Source: Calocera cornea HHB12733
Lineage: Eukaryota > Basidiomycota > Dacrymycetes > Dacrymycetales > Dacrymycetaceae
Assembly: GCA_001632435.1 (NCBI GenBank)
Contig: KV423947.1
Coordinates: 125,855-189,854 of the forward strand
DNA length: 64,000 nt
Direction of reading: 5' to 3'
Under the pieces are notes generated by a model. That model searched no databases. It was not told where the DNA came from and was given only the letters and a program-made list of their open reading frames with translations. The position numbers and the translations under genes were made by a program. Within the stretch, counting starts at the first letter, position 1, and each line of letters begins with the position of its first letter. This document shows positions 1-9,231 of this stretch, in pieces.

Positions 1-3000
1 CTGTCCGACATTTTGAACAAGCTCTCTCCCATGCTTCCAGGAATGAGAGCTCGAGCACTGGTCGGCATAGGGGCAGCAGTTTTCGACCCGAATGCGGACC
101 ACTTATCCAAGGGACAAGCCACAGTTCAGTTCCGCGATGGCACGATCAATACATTGATAATGACAAGTGTTGGATATGATACGGAGCTGCCTCGCTACAG
201 CATTGGCATTCTATTCGATGCATTCGATGGCCTATCTGCGATCACCCTGGTACGCACGGTCGGCATACTATTATCCATCTTGCTAACGCTTGCAAAGCAA
301 GAATCTAATGCTCGCAAGGGCGCAAAAGTACTCCTCATCCTTACCGAGAAAGGAAATCAGAGGGATATGCGCGCCCTTGCAACCCATTCAAGGAAGCGTA
401 GAAGAGAAAGTATATCAAGCGTGTCCAGCGAGAGTCCCTTCTCCCGGAATCGATCTCGCACAACCGACAGCGCAGATGAGGAGGAGGACGAGCGACCGTA
501 CATTGTTGTCCCTGGATCAAGTACTGCAATGAGCGCTCGCGTATACCCTGAAGAAGCGCCTCAGCTGCTCATGCGATACATTTCGATCAAAGAGAAAGCT
601 CCGCTTACGCTCAACGCCGAATATCGTGCCGTCGATGAGAACAATCGATATTTCGAATGCACCATCCACTTCCTCCCGAGTGCTGGGATGGAGGATGTCA
701 AGAGCGAGGCCTGTCCCTCGAAGGCAGCTTCTCGCCGCCGCGCTGCGTACTTGGCTTGCGAAGAACTTAATAGACGCGGACTGTTGGGAGACTTGGTAGC
801 GCAGGCCAAGAGAAAACTGAAAAGCCTCACAAGGGCAGAGAGACCTTCGATCTTCGATGGAGAAGTCGGTGTTGCTCTTGAGAAGAAGATGGCCAAGGAA
901 CGAAACAAAAGAGAGCGAGGATCCAAGCTATACCCTCGCAAGAAGCTTGATTTTTGGCAGGACAGCCTTCTGCATCCCGACAGCCCGTTATATCCTCTTA
1001 TCATTCATCTGGACACTGGGGACATGGTTCTGCCCGATACCTACCGCACGCTATGCGTTCTTACTAGGGTACCCCTACCACCCATCCGGCCGTTTGAGCT
1101 CTTCTTTCCCGAGCTGAACAAGTCGCCAGATCAGGCAATTGCGGCTCCCGTCATGGTGAAGCTTCTACCATGCAAGTCGTTCCACGTACCGCCAGAGCGA
1201 GCATCGGATGTGCATCGTTACACCATTCGTCTGGTTCGCAGTGCTACCAGCAAACAGTTTTTCTGCCTTTCCGACCAGATGGTTTACTACTTTCTGCCCA
1301 TGAAGGCAGGATGGACTCTTCCGACGGGCTCGGTCGGTGAAGCATTGACCCCTGCCATTGATGATGCAATCGATTGGGGAGATGTCGAAACTGCTGCATC
1401 TCAGAACGGCTGGCTGCCATTGGATCGACGGAATCTGGAGGATGAAATCAAGGACGCCATAATTCAGGATCGTGAAATGGAGTTCACCAGGAAATACCGA
1501 CCCATTCGAGTACGTCATGACTTGACCCCGTTGTCTAAGCCGGAAGACAGCCCAGTATGTGATGACGTTTGGCTTCAGACTAGTACTCATGGGACTGTAG
1601 CGGGAACAAGAATATGCCAGCATCCTCGACTATTGCAGAGCAAAGAGGCGGGGCTTCGAGGGTGTGCAGGATGAAAGCCAGCCACTGATCGAAGTCGATA
1701 AGGTCCCCGAACCTCTGACTCGGCTATCCCCACATTGCCGCTTCCATGTAAATACGAAACGGATACCTGCAAAGTGTAGGACTTCATGTTCTTCAATGAA
1801 TAGTTGCTAATGCTCTCTAGATCTGATACCGGAAATCTGTGTCAAGTACTGTCTATCTCTCAGGTGAGTACCTATACTAGCCCGAAAACTGTTTCTCACT
1901 ATCTCCAGCTCTTTTCGCACTGCTATGCTTCTTCCATGCATAATGGCAAGGCTCGAAGAGCGGCTCTTGGCACGAGAGTGTAACGATGCTCTCTTTGAGG
2001 GCCGACTAGACGAAGGTCAGTTGTGTCAAGCGCTTACGGCACCATCCGCTATGGTTGGTTACGACTATCAACGACTCGAACTACTTGGTATGTCTCTACT
2101 TGAATACCGCGGGCTTTACTCATACCTCCTGGAAGGCGATTCATTTCTCAAGTATCTGGCTTCAATCTACCTCTTTGTCACATGTCCCACGGACGGTGAA
2201 GGTGCTATGCACGTTCAGCGGCAGCGAATCATCAGCAACTTCTCCCTAAAGTTTCACTCCGACAGAATTGGCCTACTTCCGCAGTATATCCAAGTTCGGC
2301 AGCAAGGACCACGGCAATGGTGGCCTCCTAATTTCCGCATCTTCAACCCAATCATGTCACCCGTGTTGGATGCCAAAGAGAAATTCATCCAAGGACCGCC
2401 AGATCCTCTAGTTCTCTTGCCGAATCTAGGCAAACCGACAGCCAATGAGAACGGTGATTCATCACTGTTGCTTGCAACTGAGGAAAAAGACGGAGATGAG
2501 CGTGGAGACAATGTAGCTAAAGAGCTCACGGCATCGGGTCATGAAGCAACTGAGCCTCCGTCTGATCCAATGGCATACTCCGCTAGAGAGCGGCGCGCTC
2601 TTGAGGACGAACAGCAGCAGGACCTAGGCGACAAATGTGTAGCAGACGTGGCGGAAGCTGTGTTGGGCGCGGCTTGGTTGACGGGACAGCGCGACATGGC
2701 ACTTTCTGTTTGCCACATCTTAGGTCTTCCGATCTCCCGCATGACTTCGTGGGGGTATCTAAAGGACCGAGCGCCTGAGTTCTTTCGAGACGACGTTGAC
2801 ATTGGGCCTGTTTCAATGGCGAAGGTTCGAGCAGTCGAGGCCATCCTTGGCCACGAATTCAAGCACCCCTTCGTAGCAGCGATGGCGTTGGTGAGCTGCT
2901 CTCCGTGAAACTTTGAATGTTACTGATGTGTTGCGCAAGACCCATCCATCGCGGACAACTCCAGAGCTCCCAGGATACGAAAGGCTCGAGTTCATTGGCG

Positions 3001-3947
3001 ATGCCATTCTGGATTTCCGTATGTGCTGTTCCTTTTTCCAAGGTATATTTGTTGATACTCCTGCAGTTACTGTACGAATGATCTTTACAAGATGGGGCGA
3101 CCAACCCGAAGGTTGGTTGACCCTGCTAAAGGTGGGTAAACACGCACCCTGATATAACACCTGTAATTGACTCTTCCTACCCTCAGGGCGCGATGGTATC
3201 CAATGCAGCCCTTGCGGCCGCCGGGGTGGAGCTCGGGCTGCACAAGTACATTATGCATGACTCTTCACATCTAACCCCCATTATCTCCGCGTATGCTGAG
3301 GAGGTCACGAACCTCAAGGACGAGGATCTTGCGGCGGCCCAAATGGAAGGTCGAGCACCCGGAGAGTACTGGGTGGACCTGGAACCACCGAAGGTACGTG
3401 CGGCGAAGCACAATGGCTACAAGCCTCATTTTGAACATTTATGCCAGGTGCTTTCGGATATCGTTGAGGCAGTCGTAGGCGCGATCTATGTCTCCGACTC
3501 GTTTGATCATACAGGCTACGAAGACGTTTTCGACCGCCTATTCAAGCCGTTCTTCCTTCAGCATATCTCGCTCAGCACGCTCGCGCAGCATCCAACAAAA
3601 CAGTTATTCGAGATTGCTCAAAGGCGAGGCTGCCGCCAGTTTGAACTGGTTAAGTCAAGAGCGGACACAGAGCTCTTAACCGAGGTGCAGTGCGATTGTA
3701 TGCCACTCTTCCCTGCTATCGTACGACCATTGATGATTCCTTCGCAGTCATCTTCCATGGACACATTCTTGGGACAGCCATCGGAAGCACGTCGGCAATC
3801 GCTAGCCGAAGAGCATCCGCCATAGCACTGGAGAGAGTGAGAGCAGAGCCCGAGATATTGACTGTGCTCTGCCAATGCAAGCAGGTCGCTCCGGAGAAGG
3901 GGACCCCCACGACATATCAAGTCACAATACCAGATGAGGACTCATAG
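1..3947 (+). CDS. Dicer-like ribonuclease III, 5' end outside the window
   Basis: This is a double-stranded RNA endonuclease of the RNA-silencing pathway, cut off at its N terminus by the window edge. The order seen is the tail of the helicase C domain (to about 370), a dsRBD-like dimerisation domain (about 560-800), a platform/PAZ-like region (about 1000-1550), RNase IIIa (about 1970-2900), RNase IIIb (about 2940-3690) and a short dsRNA-binding tail. Both RNase III signatures become continuous only after splicing: LELLGDSFLKYLAS across the 48-nt intron near 2089-2136, and YERLEFIGDAILDFL across the intron near 3017. The second acidic pairs (DVAEAVLGA, SDIVEAVVGA) are also present, so both catalytic centres look intact. 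The helicase part is degenerate: after removing the intron at 250-297, motif VI reads QESNAR instead of the usual QxRGRAR. The stop is TAG at 3945-3947 after an intron at about 3698-3746. Confidence 0.93.
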
Positions 3948-4136
3948 TGAACGGCGAAGAGGAGCCATTCACGAAGATCTGAAGAGACGGGTATATCACG
4001 TATCACCATCACGCATATAACCACGCAGTTTTTGAAGAGATTAGATATCCGCATTGTTTGATACACCCGACAACGTTATGAACACTGCAATGACATCATT
4101 TGATGACCGCATCCCAGTTGGTGGTATTGCCTCTCT

Positions 4137-4528
4137 CTACGCCGCACCCGCACCCGCGGACTTACGCCTATGATAGCCTTGTCAGAATCCTTCGCGGTGC
4201 ATAAGAATGAGAGACGCACAGTTGATACCAGGCAGCAATGAACGGGAGAGCGAAGCTACGGAAGCACTGTTAGCAGAGACGCGTGAAAAAGACGGGATAA
4301 AGCGCCTACCCCGTGCCGAGATAAGCGATCAGCTTTATGGCAAAGGTCGTCTTGTTCCTGTAGTCGAACGGCATGTTCTGTAACTGTATCAGCCTCCTTG
4401 GGCCCTCTCACGCTGCCAATTTGACTTACGTTGTACACGGTGTTCTCGAAATGCACGCCACGAGCCTGAATGACAGGCCGGGCAAGAGCGCGCGAAGCGA
4501 CGGGGCGGATAGCAGCGCGGGCAAGCAT
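4137..4528 (-). CDS. COX8: Cytochrome c oxidase subunit VIIc-type (Cox8)
   Basis: This is a small nuclear-encoded subunit of mitochondrial complex IV. The spliced protein is about 74 residues: a basic presequence rich in Ala and Arg, the family core RGVHFENTVYN / NMPFDYRNKTTFAIK, one membrane segment (YLGTGFALPFIAAWYQL) and a short basic tail (RKSAGAGAA). Four exons are needed. The last two introns were placed because they restore the GFALPF membrane helix and the QL[RK]KS tail known from yeast Cox8. If the final intron is not removed, the protein would instead stop at 4168-4170. The gene is divergent from APC11, 190 bp away. Confidence 0.85.
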
Positions 4529-4720
4529 CGTGTACGCTGGTTGGTCGTTGTCGGGATGGAGGAGGGTGAGGGCGATGTAGGGAGAGGCCCGGAGCGGAGC
4601 CCGAATGGGAGCCCGAATGGGAGACGCCACTGAGGCTCGGGTCCGAAGTTGTTTATCCGGGCAGAGTCGCGTCGCTTCTTCACACGCGTCGACCACGGCC
4701 GCTGGCAGCACCTCAACAAG

Positions 4721-5145
4721 ATGAAGGTCACAGTAAAGCAATGGAACGCCGTTGCCTATTGGAAGTGGGATACGGGCTCGACAACTGAAGCGGATCCAAA
4801 CCCAGACGAGGATGCCGAGGACGACGTATGCGGCATATGTCGCGTGTCATTCGAAGGATGCTGCCCAACGTGCAAGATGCCTGGGGATGACTGTCCTTTG
4901 AGTGAGCTGACCTTTCAATTGAAAGGACTTTGTAGGCTGATGACGCGAATATAGTATGGGGCCAGTGTACCCACGTCTTTCATATGCATTGTCTTCTTAA
5001 ATGGCTGAACACGGCAAGTAGTAAGCAGCAATGTCCAATGGATAGGCGGACTTGGGGTGCGTCAGCATTTACAGTCTTCAAATCCACCAAACTGACCCTT
5101 GTCCCAGTTACTGCTGAACGAAAGGTCGACCGCGTGACTCTGTAA
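4721..5145 (+). CDS. APC11: Anaphase-promoting complex subunit 11 (RING-H2)
   Basis: This is the catalytic RING subunit of the APC/C ubiquitin ligase, which recruits E2 enzymes in mitosis. The start MKVTVKQWNAVAYWKW is the family N terminus. The zinc ligands lie in order in VCGICRVSFEGCCPTC, CTHVFHMHCLLKWL (across the intron ending near 4953) and QCPMDRRTW, which is the usual APC11 layout including the extra cysteines. A second intron of about 50 nt precedes the last 12 codons. The length of about 108 residues is slightly longer than average because of an acidic Asp/Glu linker after residue 20. Confidence 0.93.
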
Positions 5146-5444
5146 CCGGTGACCGAAAATTTGGGAACCCCATCTAGCATTGACAATGCACCGATTCACC
5201 CGCTCATGGGACGGGTCTCAATTCTCCGCACTGCGATCCGCATTCGAAGGTCGATGGCCCATGTCGGCTGTTTCGACTCTCTCTCCTGTATCTATCCCCC
5301 TGCGGTGACAGGAAGAACAAGAAGCTTGATGCATCTCTCGAACGTCATCTTTCTGCGCCCGCCGGTGCATATAAGAACACGGCTGTTTTGCCTTGAGCCT
5401 GACCTCGCCCCGCCCACAACCGAGGGCACTCGCCACCTTCCGCA
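5146..5444. promoter_or_regulatory. Promoter region of cysteine-rich peptide copy 1
   Basis: There is no supported gene here. A TATA-like element (CATATAAG, about 5368-5375) lies about 75 bp before the ATG. Similar elements lie at comparable distances before the other copies: AGATAAAG upstream of copy 2, TTATACTT upstream of copy 3, TTACTTAAG upstream of copy 4 and GGCATAAAG upstream of copy 5. Confidence 0.45.
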
Positions 5445-5636
5445 ATGCGTTTCTCAACCTTTCTCTTCGCCATCATTTTCGCATCTGGCGCGACCTCCGT
5501 TGTCGCTCATGTCTGCCCCGACATCAGTTGCGCACCGGCCATCGATTGGACAGAAGACAGCGGGTGCTGTGTACCCATCTGTGGTCCTATTGGCAGCACC
5601 GCTACTCCCGTGCCTCGCCCTAGCTGGTGCACTTGA
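5445..5636 (+). CDS. Small secreted six-cysteine peptide, copy 1
   Basis: A 63-residue single-exon protein of unknown function. Residues 1 to about 20 form a signal peptide (MRFSTFLFAIIFASG, then an Ala-rich cleavage region). The mature part of about 42 residues has six cysteines in the array framework C-P-x3-C-x3-[IV]-x-W-x5-C-C-x3-C-G-x2-G, then a Pro-rich stretch (TPVPRPSWC) holding the last cysteine. The CPDISC, DSGCC and ICG blocks are visible. Three disulfides and secretion are inferred from this pattern. I recognise no described family. The ATG follows a TATA-like box by about 75 bp. An intron follows the stop by 12 nt. Confidence 0.8.
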   Translation: MRFSTFLFAIIFASGATSVVAHVCPDISCAPAIDWTEDSGCCVPICGPIGSTATPVPRPSWCT

Positions 5637-5648
5637 AGGCAGCCAGAG

Positions 5649-5698
5649 GTAAGCAGCTCGTTGCGCACGTTTCGTGCCATGCTCACACCGCCTTTCAG
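5649..5698 (+). other. 3' UTR intron of peptide copy 1
   Basis: A GTAAGC donor and TTTCAG acceptor bracket 50 nt starting 12 nt after the stop codon. Introns in the equivalent place follow all other copies: 6089-6140 on the minus strand (12 nt after the stop), 7763-7815 (23 nt), 8377-8434 (24 nt) and 9252-9302 (20 nt). The decayed copy has a similar one at 7015-7070. Confidence 0.6.
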
Positions 5699-6152
5699 CA
5701 AGCTACGCTCCGAGCGGGATGAGGTTGGGAGACGTACGCCGATGTGATGAGATGTGTCGGATAATTGTTGGAATGGGGTGGAACATCAGTGAGGGCCGAG
5801 ATCTCCGGTCCAGTCATTCAAAGTCGCGGATCGCATTCAATGACATGAAACCATTCTCGTAGTTTCGTCCTGAGTTCCTCATCATAAGGATCTTGCACGT
5901 GTGCGATACTCTTGCGGGCGGCTCCATGGGATACCAACTAATGTCTATGCTCATCAGGAGGCTACCGTACATGATCTTTCGGCACATCATCAATATAGTA
6001 GACTCGCGACATGTCCTACACAACCCATGACATCACCGGCTCCTATCAAACTACAACCGTCCCGTCCATCCTCCTGCGTATGTTGGCTCTGAAACGCTCA
6101 GTCTACATCAGTTCCGCTGCCCATATGATGCAGGACATACAGTACTGCGCGA
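5699..6152. other. Intergenic interval between peptide copies 1 and 2
   Basis: This holds the inferred 3' UTRs of the two convergent copies, including the copy 2 UTR intron at 6089-6140 (minus strand, GTATGT donor, TTTCAG acceptor). I see no other gene in it. Confidence 0.5.
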
Positions 6153-6338
6153 TCAAGCGCAACCAACGGGGCGTGGCACAATCACGTCCCCCGAGTCGCC
6201 GCAAACAGGAAGGCAACAGCCATCGTCCAGATGCCAAGCGATGGGAAAGGCGCACATGTACATCGGGCAGGCGACGGGAACTGACGTTGCAGCTACCGTG
6301 GATGCGATGAAAACGATGGCAATCGGCAGGAAACGCAT
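6153..6338 (-). CDS. Small secreted six-cysteine peptide, copy 2 (inverted)
   Basis: A 61-residue single-exon protein on the strand opposite to the other copies. The signal peptide MRFLPIAIVFIASTVAA is followed by the framework: CPMYMC, then IAW, then DDGCC, then VCG, then VPRPVGC. Cysteine spacing to the third-from-last cysteine is identical to all other copies, and the final spacer is 13 residues as in copies 4 and 5. The intron after the stop begins exactly 12 nt downstream, as in copy 1. Function is unknown. An extracellular role (effector, signal or defence peptide) is an inference only. Confidence 0.8.
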   Translation of the reverse strand: MRFLPIAIVFIASTVAATSVPVACPMYMCAFPIAWHLDDGCCLPVCGDSGDVIVPRPVGCA

Positions 6339-6833
6339 GGCGGTGAGATTTGGGTTGCACGAGTGACAACTTGTTATGTGAATGACGGAGAGAATGCAAC
6401 CGTTCGGTTTGCATCTTTATCTGCGTCTTGACAACGGCAGCTGCCTAACAAGTCAGACGGCGCACAGGTTCAAACTCCTGACATCCGCTAAAACAGGTCG
6501 GCAATCGGTGAAGGTCCCATGATCATAATTTTTTGGGAAGCTGGGAGAACGGCAGGGAAACAGCGGGATGGGGTAAACTCGGCAAGTTGTCTTCCGGCGA
6601 GGGCGCTAATTTTTCGGTCACGGCATGTTTTCTATCAACGGAACCCCGCTCAGGTGACTCAGGCACGGAATTCTTGGATTTTCGAGAACCGAGACTTCTT
6701 GTACGTTTGACCACGGGTTTGGTACATTGCTATCACTTCCGATCAAGTAACTAGTTACCAATTCCTCTCTTCCACGAGAGTACAGAGGGCATCCACTGTG
6801 ACGACGAGCGGTTTATTGCTCACTCCAGTTGCC
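6339..6833. other. Intergenic interval with promoter of peptide copy 2
   Basis: A TATA-like AGATAAAG (minus strand, about 6416-6423) lies about 80 bp before the copy 2 start. I see no other supported gene. Short open frames at 6520-6750 have no recognisable features. Confidence 0.4.
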
Positions 6834-7070
6834 ATGTCCGCGGTGTTCGTCCCGGTTCTGGCAAGTCCTCTTCTGATTGCAAATATTTTGCACATGCCAC
6901 AGAGGCGGTTCCAGTTCAGCCTTCGTCTTCGTAGGTTGGACCCTCATGAACGGCTGTTGCATGCTTGTCTGGGAATGGGGATTCGAGCACCCAGACGGGC
7001 TATTGCCTTGTGGGGTGAGAATGTTACTCGTGCTTTTCTTCCTCGATGACATCCCACTGACATTCCCAAG
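6834..7070 (+). pseudogene. Decayed sixth copy of the six-cysteine peptide gene
   Basis: An ATG at 6834 opens a hydrophobic, signal-like stretch (MSAVFVPVLASPLLIAN). A different frame then carries VGWTLMNGCC at about 6930-6965, which keeps the [IV]-x-W-x5-C-C core of the family. The upstream family cysteine is Ala here, and the one three residues after CC is Trp. The frame change between signal-like and core parts means no intact family protein can be read. A GTGAGA...AAG intron-like segment at 7015-7070 sits where the other copies have their 3' UTR intron. It is called a pseudogene from this mosaic of retained and broken features. A chance match is possible but unlikely given its place in the array. 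Confidence 0.55.
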
Positions 7071-7523
7071 TCATGCGGATTGTATGAGACCCTTTCGATT
7101 TATATCCGTCTCCGATCAATCCATCTCTCCGCTACTCAGCTCTTCCGCGGAGTCGGTGGTGTCTGATTCCCTCACGGGTGAACCAGTCATACGTTCCTTA
7201 CTGCATCTTGCATTTGCTCGTTCCCGTCGGTACCTTGATGGACGGGAGACCGAACAACGGACTTTCCACAGCATTCCTACCCAGACTGGACTGAAACAAC
7301 GCCGCTAATTTTGGCGCGGGCGGTACATTGACTGTATTACCCGGCAAGCCATCAGGGATGCTTGACTGCGTGACTGGACATTACCTGGGCTCGTTTTCGA
7401 AATGCCGCGTATCTCTTGTGCACCTTTCGGTGCCAGCCAAGGTTATACTTAACCACTCAGTCTATGAGCACTGCACATCCAAACCCGTACCTTCACCAGC
7501 AAACGACCTTTCATCAGCCCAGC
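7071..7523. other. Intergenic interval before peptide copy 3
   Basis: There is no supported gene. A TATA-like TTATACTTAA (about 7442-7451) lies about 80 bp before the copy 3 start. Confidence 0.4.
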
Positions 7524-7739
7524 ATGCATCTCTCTGTCCTGAGCCTCCTAGCTGTCGCCTGCCTGACGGCTGCGAACCCTTTCCCTGGACCAATGCCCGC
7601 CACCGGACTGCACGTTTGCCCCGACTATGCATGCGTGGTGACTGTGGGTTGGGTGTACAGCGATGGATGCTGTGAACCCATCTGTGGAGCGATCGGCGCG
7701 ACGCCTTCTCCTCACCCGACTTCAGGTCCTTGTGCTTGA
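7524..7739 (+). CDS. Small secreted six-cysteine peptide, copy 3
   Basis: A 71-residue protein from the ATG giving MHLSVLSLLAVACLTAAN, a clear signal peptide. A short Pro-rich propeptide-like segment (PFPGPMPATG) precedes the framework CPDYAC, VGW, SDGCC, ICG and a 15-residue spacer ending GPCA. This is the most divergent intact copy: Val replaces Ile in the IxW block and the Pro-rich loop differs. An upstream in-frame extension exists, but the chosen ATG is the one directly preceding the hydrophobic signal. A 3' UTR intron begins 23 nt after the stop. Confidence 0.78.
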   Translation: MHLSVLSLLAVACLTAANPFPGPMPATGLHVCPDYACVVTVGWVYSDGCCEPICGAIGATPSPHPTSGPCA

Positions 7740-8166
7740 TCATGAGTCAGACATGAAGATCGGTGAGTGCAGAGCTCTTCCTCTCCCAAAGATGCTTAAT
7801 AGGTTCTCTGATCAGGATGGCACCCACAACGGGCCTTGCTTAGTCCTGTTTTCTTCGGACAAGTTATTCATGAGTTTGATGTACAGTTGGACATCGAACG
7901 AAAAGAGTTGTCTCTCATCTCTTCCCGCATGTGATTCCAATGCCATGTGCAACTAGCCTGTAAACCACTTGTTCATCTTTGTGCGCATTTGCTTTCCCAT
8001 GTCGGCACATCCAGATGACCTGTGCTATCCCCGAAAGGCTCGTCCTCACCGCCTCCACTATGTACTGCTATTCCGCATTGTGCCCTTATTGGAAACTTAC
8101 TTAAGACGGGCGACACTCGCCTGTTCAGTCCTCATCCTGCAACCAACTCAGTCTGCCCACTACACC
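7740..8166. other. Intergenic interval between peptide copies 3 and 4
   Basis: It contains the copy 3 UTR intron (7763-7815) and a TATA-like TTACTTAAG (about 8097-8105) before copy 4. Nothing else is supported. Confidence 0.4.
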
Positions 8167-8352
8167 ATGCGCAGCTTTTACATCGCACTTGCCCTTGTCA
8201 TGTATACCGCAGCAGCAGCGCTCCCGGAGCCGGAGGCTTGCCCGCTCTACATCTGTGACATCCCCATCGCCTGGCACAAGCAGGGCAATTGCTGCCTGGC
8301 CACTTGCGGCGGCCTAGGTGATACGCCGGTGCCGCGTCCTTCGTGGTGCTGA
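8167..8352 (+). CDS. Small secreted six-cysteine peptide, copy 4
   Basis: A 61-residue single-exon protein. The signal peptide MRSFYIALALVMYTAAAA is followed by LPEPEA and the framework CPLYIC, IAW, GNCC, TCG and TPVPRPSWC at the extreme C terminus. It is closest to copy 5: both share IPIAWH, CCLATCGG and GDTPVP. That similarity suggests a recent duplication of this pair. The 3' UTR intron at 8377-8434 (branch CTGAC) starts 24 nt after the stop. Function is unknown. Confidence 0.8.
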   Translation: MRSFYIALALVMYTAAAALPEPEACPLYICDIPIAWHKQGNCCLATCGGLGDTPVPRPSWC

Positions 8353-9021
8353 ACATCCCTGTGGAGCAATCATCAGGTAGTACTTCCTACACGGAGAGCA
8401 ATCTTGCAACCTGCTGACTTCCCTTCTCGTTCAGCTTCAGAGTTATGGGGAAGAGGAATGAACGCGTATATGCACAAGCTATTGACTGTTTCGTGTACTG
8501 CGAATGTATGCCGAAGTCATATCCATGCCATGGGAAGAGAACCCAGACTCTCAGGGCAGCAACCGGGTCACCTGAGCGCGCCCATCTGATATAAGTTTGA
8601 TCGATTCAGAGGAAGAGGAAATTGTTCCTCTTCGTTCACGAAGCCTGCATCGCATTCTGCACATTCTCGGGCTGTTCATCACCATCGTCATTTCCGTGCA
8701 AGCGCGTGACCTTGATCATCGGACCTTGATCATCGGCTGTCCGAATACGGCACTCTGTAGCTCCGTTTAATCATGCTCATCGCCGAGGTAGAGAATGTGC
8801 TCACTCAACGTGCGAGCGAAGATGGTCTCCAATTGGTGCAGTGTACGAGTGGCTTGTCGGTCGGCACCGACGTACTCACCAGGTGCTATGGATGATCGCC
8901 AAGGCCCCCGTCCGCAGGGTACTCGCACGGGGCATAAAGACGAGAGGTCTCTCTCGTTTCCCCCAAACTTCAGCACTCCCACCCCCGGACGAGCACCTCA
9001 CGTTCAGCACTATTAGCAGCC
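8353..9021. other. Intergenic interval between peptide copies 4 and 5
   Basis: It contains the copy 4 UTR intron and a TATA-like GGCATAAAG at about 8931-8939, roughly 85 bp before copy 5. I see no other gene. Confidence 0.4.
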
Positions 9022-9231
9022 ATGCGTTTCATCGTTCTCGCCCTTATCCTCTGCACCTCCGTCGTGGTCGCAAACCCGCTTCCCGCCCCCGAGCCTGTCC
9101 CGGCCGTCTGCCCGGATTACCTTTGCGCCATCCCCATCGCTTGGCATGAAGACGACGGCTGCTGCCTTGCGACCTGCGGTGGTGATGGCGACACTCCTGT
9201 GCCGAAGCCCTGGTGGTGCAAGAACTACTGA
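9022..9231 (+). CDS. Small secreted six-cysteine peptide, copy 5
   Basis: A 69-residue single-exon protein. The signal peptide MRFIVLALILCTSVVVA is followed by a Pro-rich spacer (NPLPAPEPVPAV) and the framework CPDYLC, IAW, DDGCC, TCG and TPVPKPWWC, ending KNY. It is the longest mature form with the clearest presequence. The Pro-rich spacer could be a dipeptidyl-type propeptide, which is inference. The 3' UTR intron at 9252-9302 begins 20 nt after the stop. Confidence 0.82.
   Translation: MRFIVLALILCTSVVVANPLPAPEPVPAVCPDYLCAIPIAWHEDDGCCLATCGGDGDTPVPKPWWCKNY

Noticed and set aside
6440..6510. Possible tRNA T-arm (GGTTCAAACTCC)
   Set aside because: No matching acceptor strand, anticodon arm or D arm could be folded around it.
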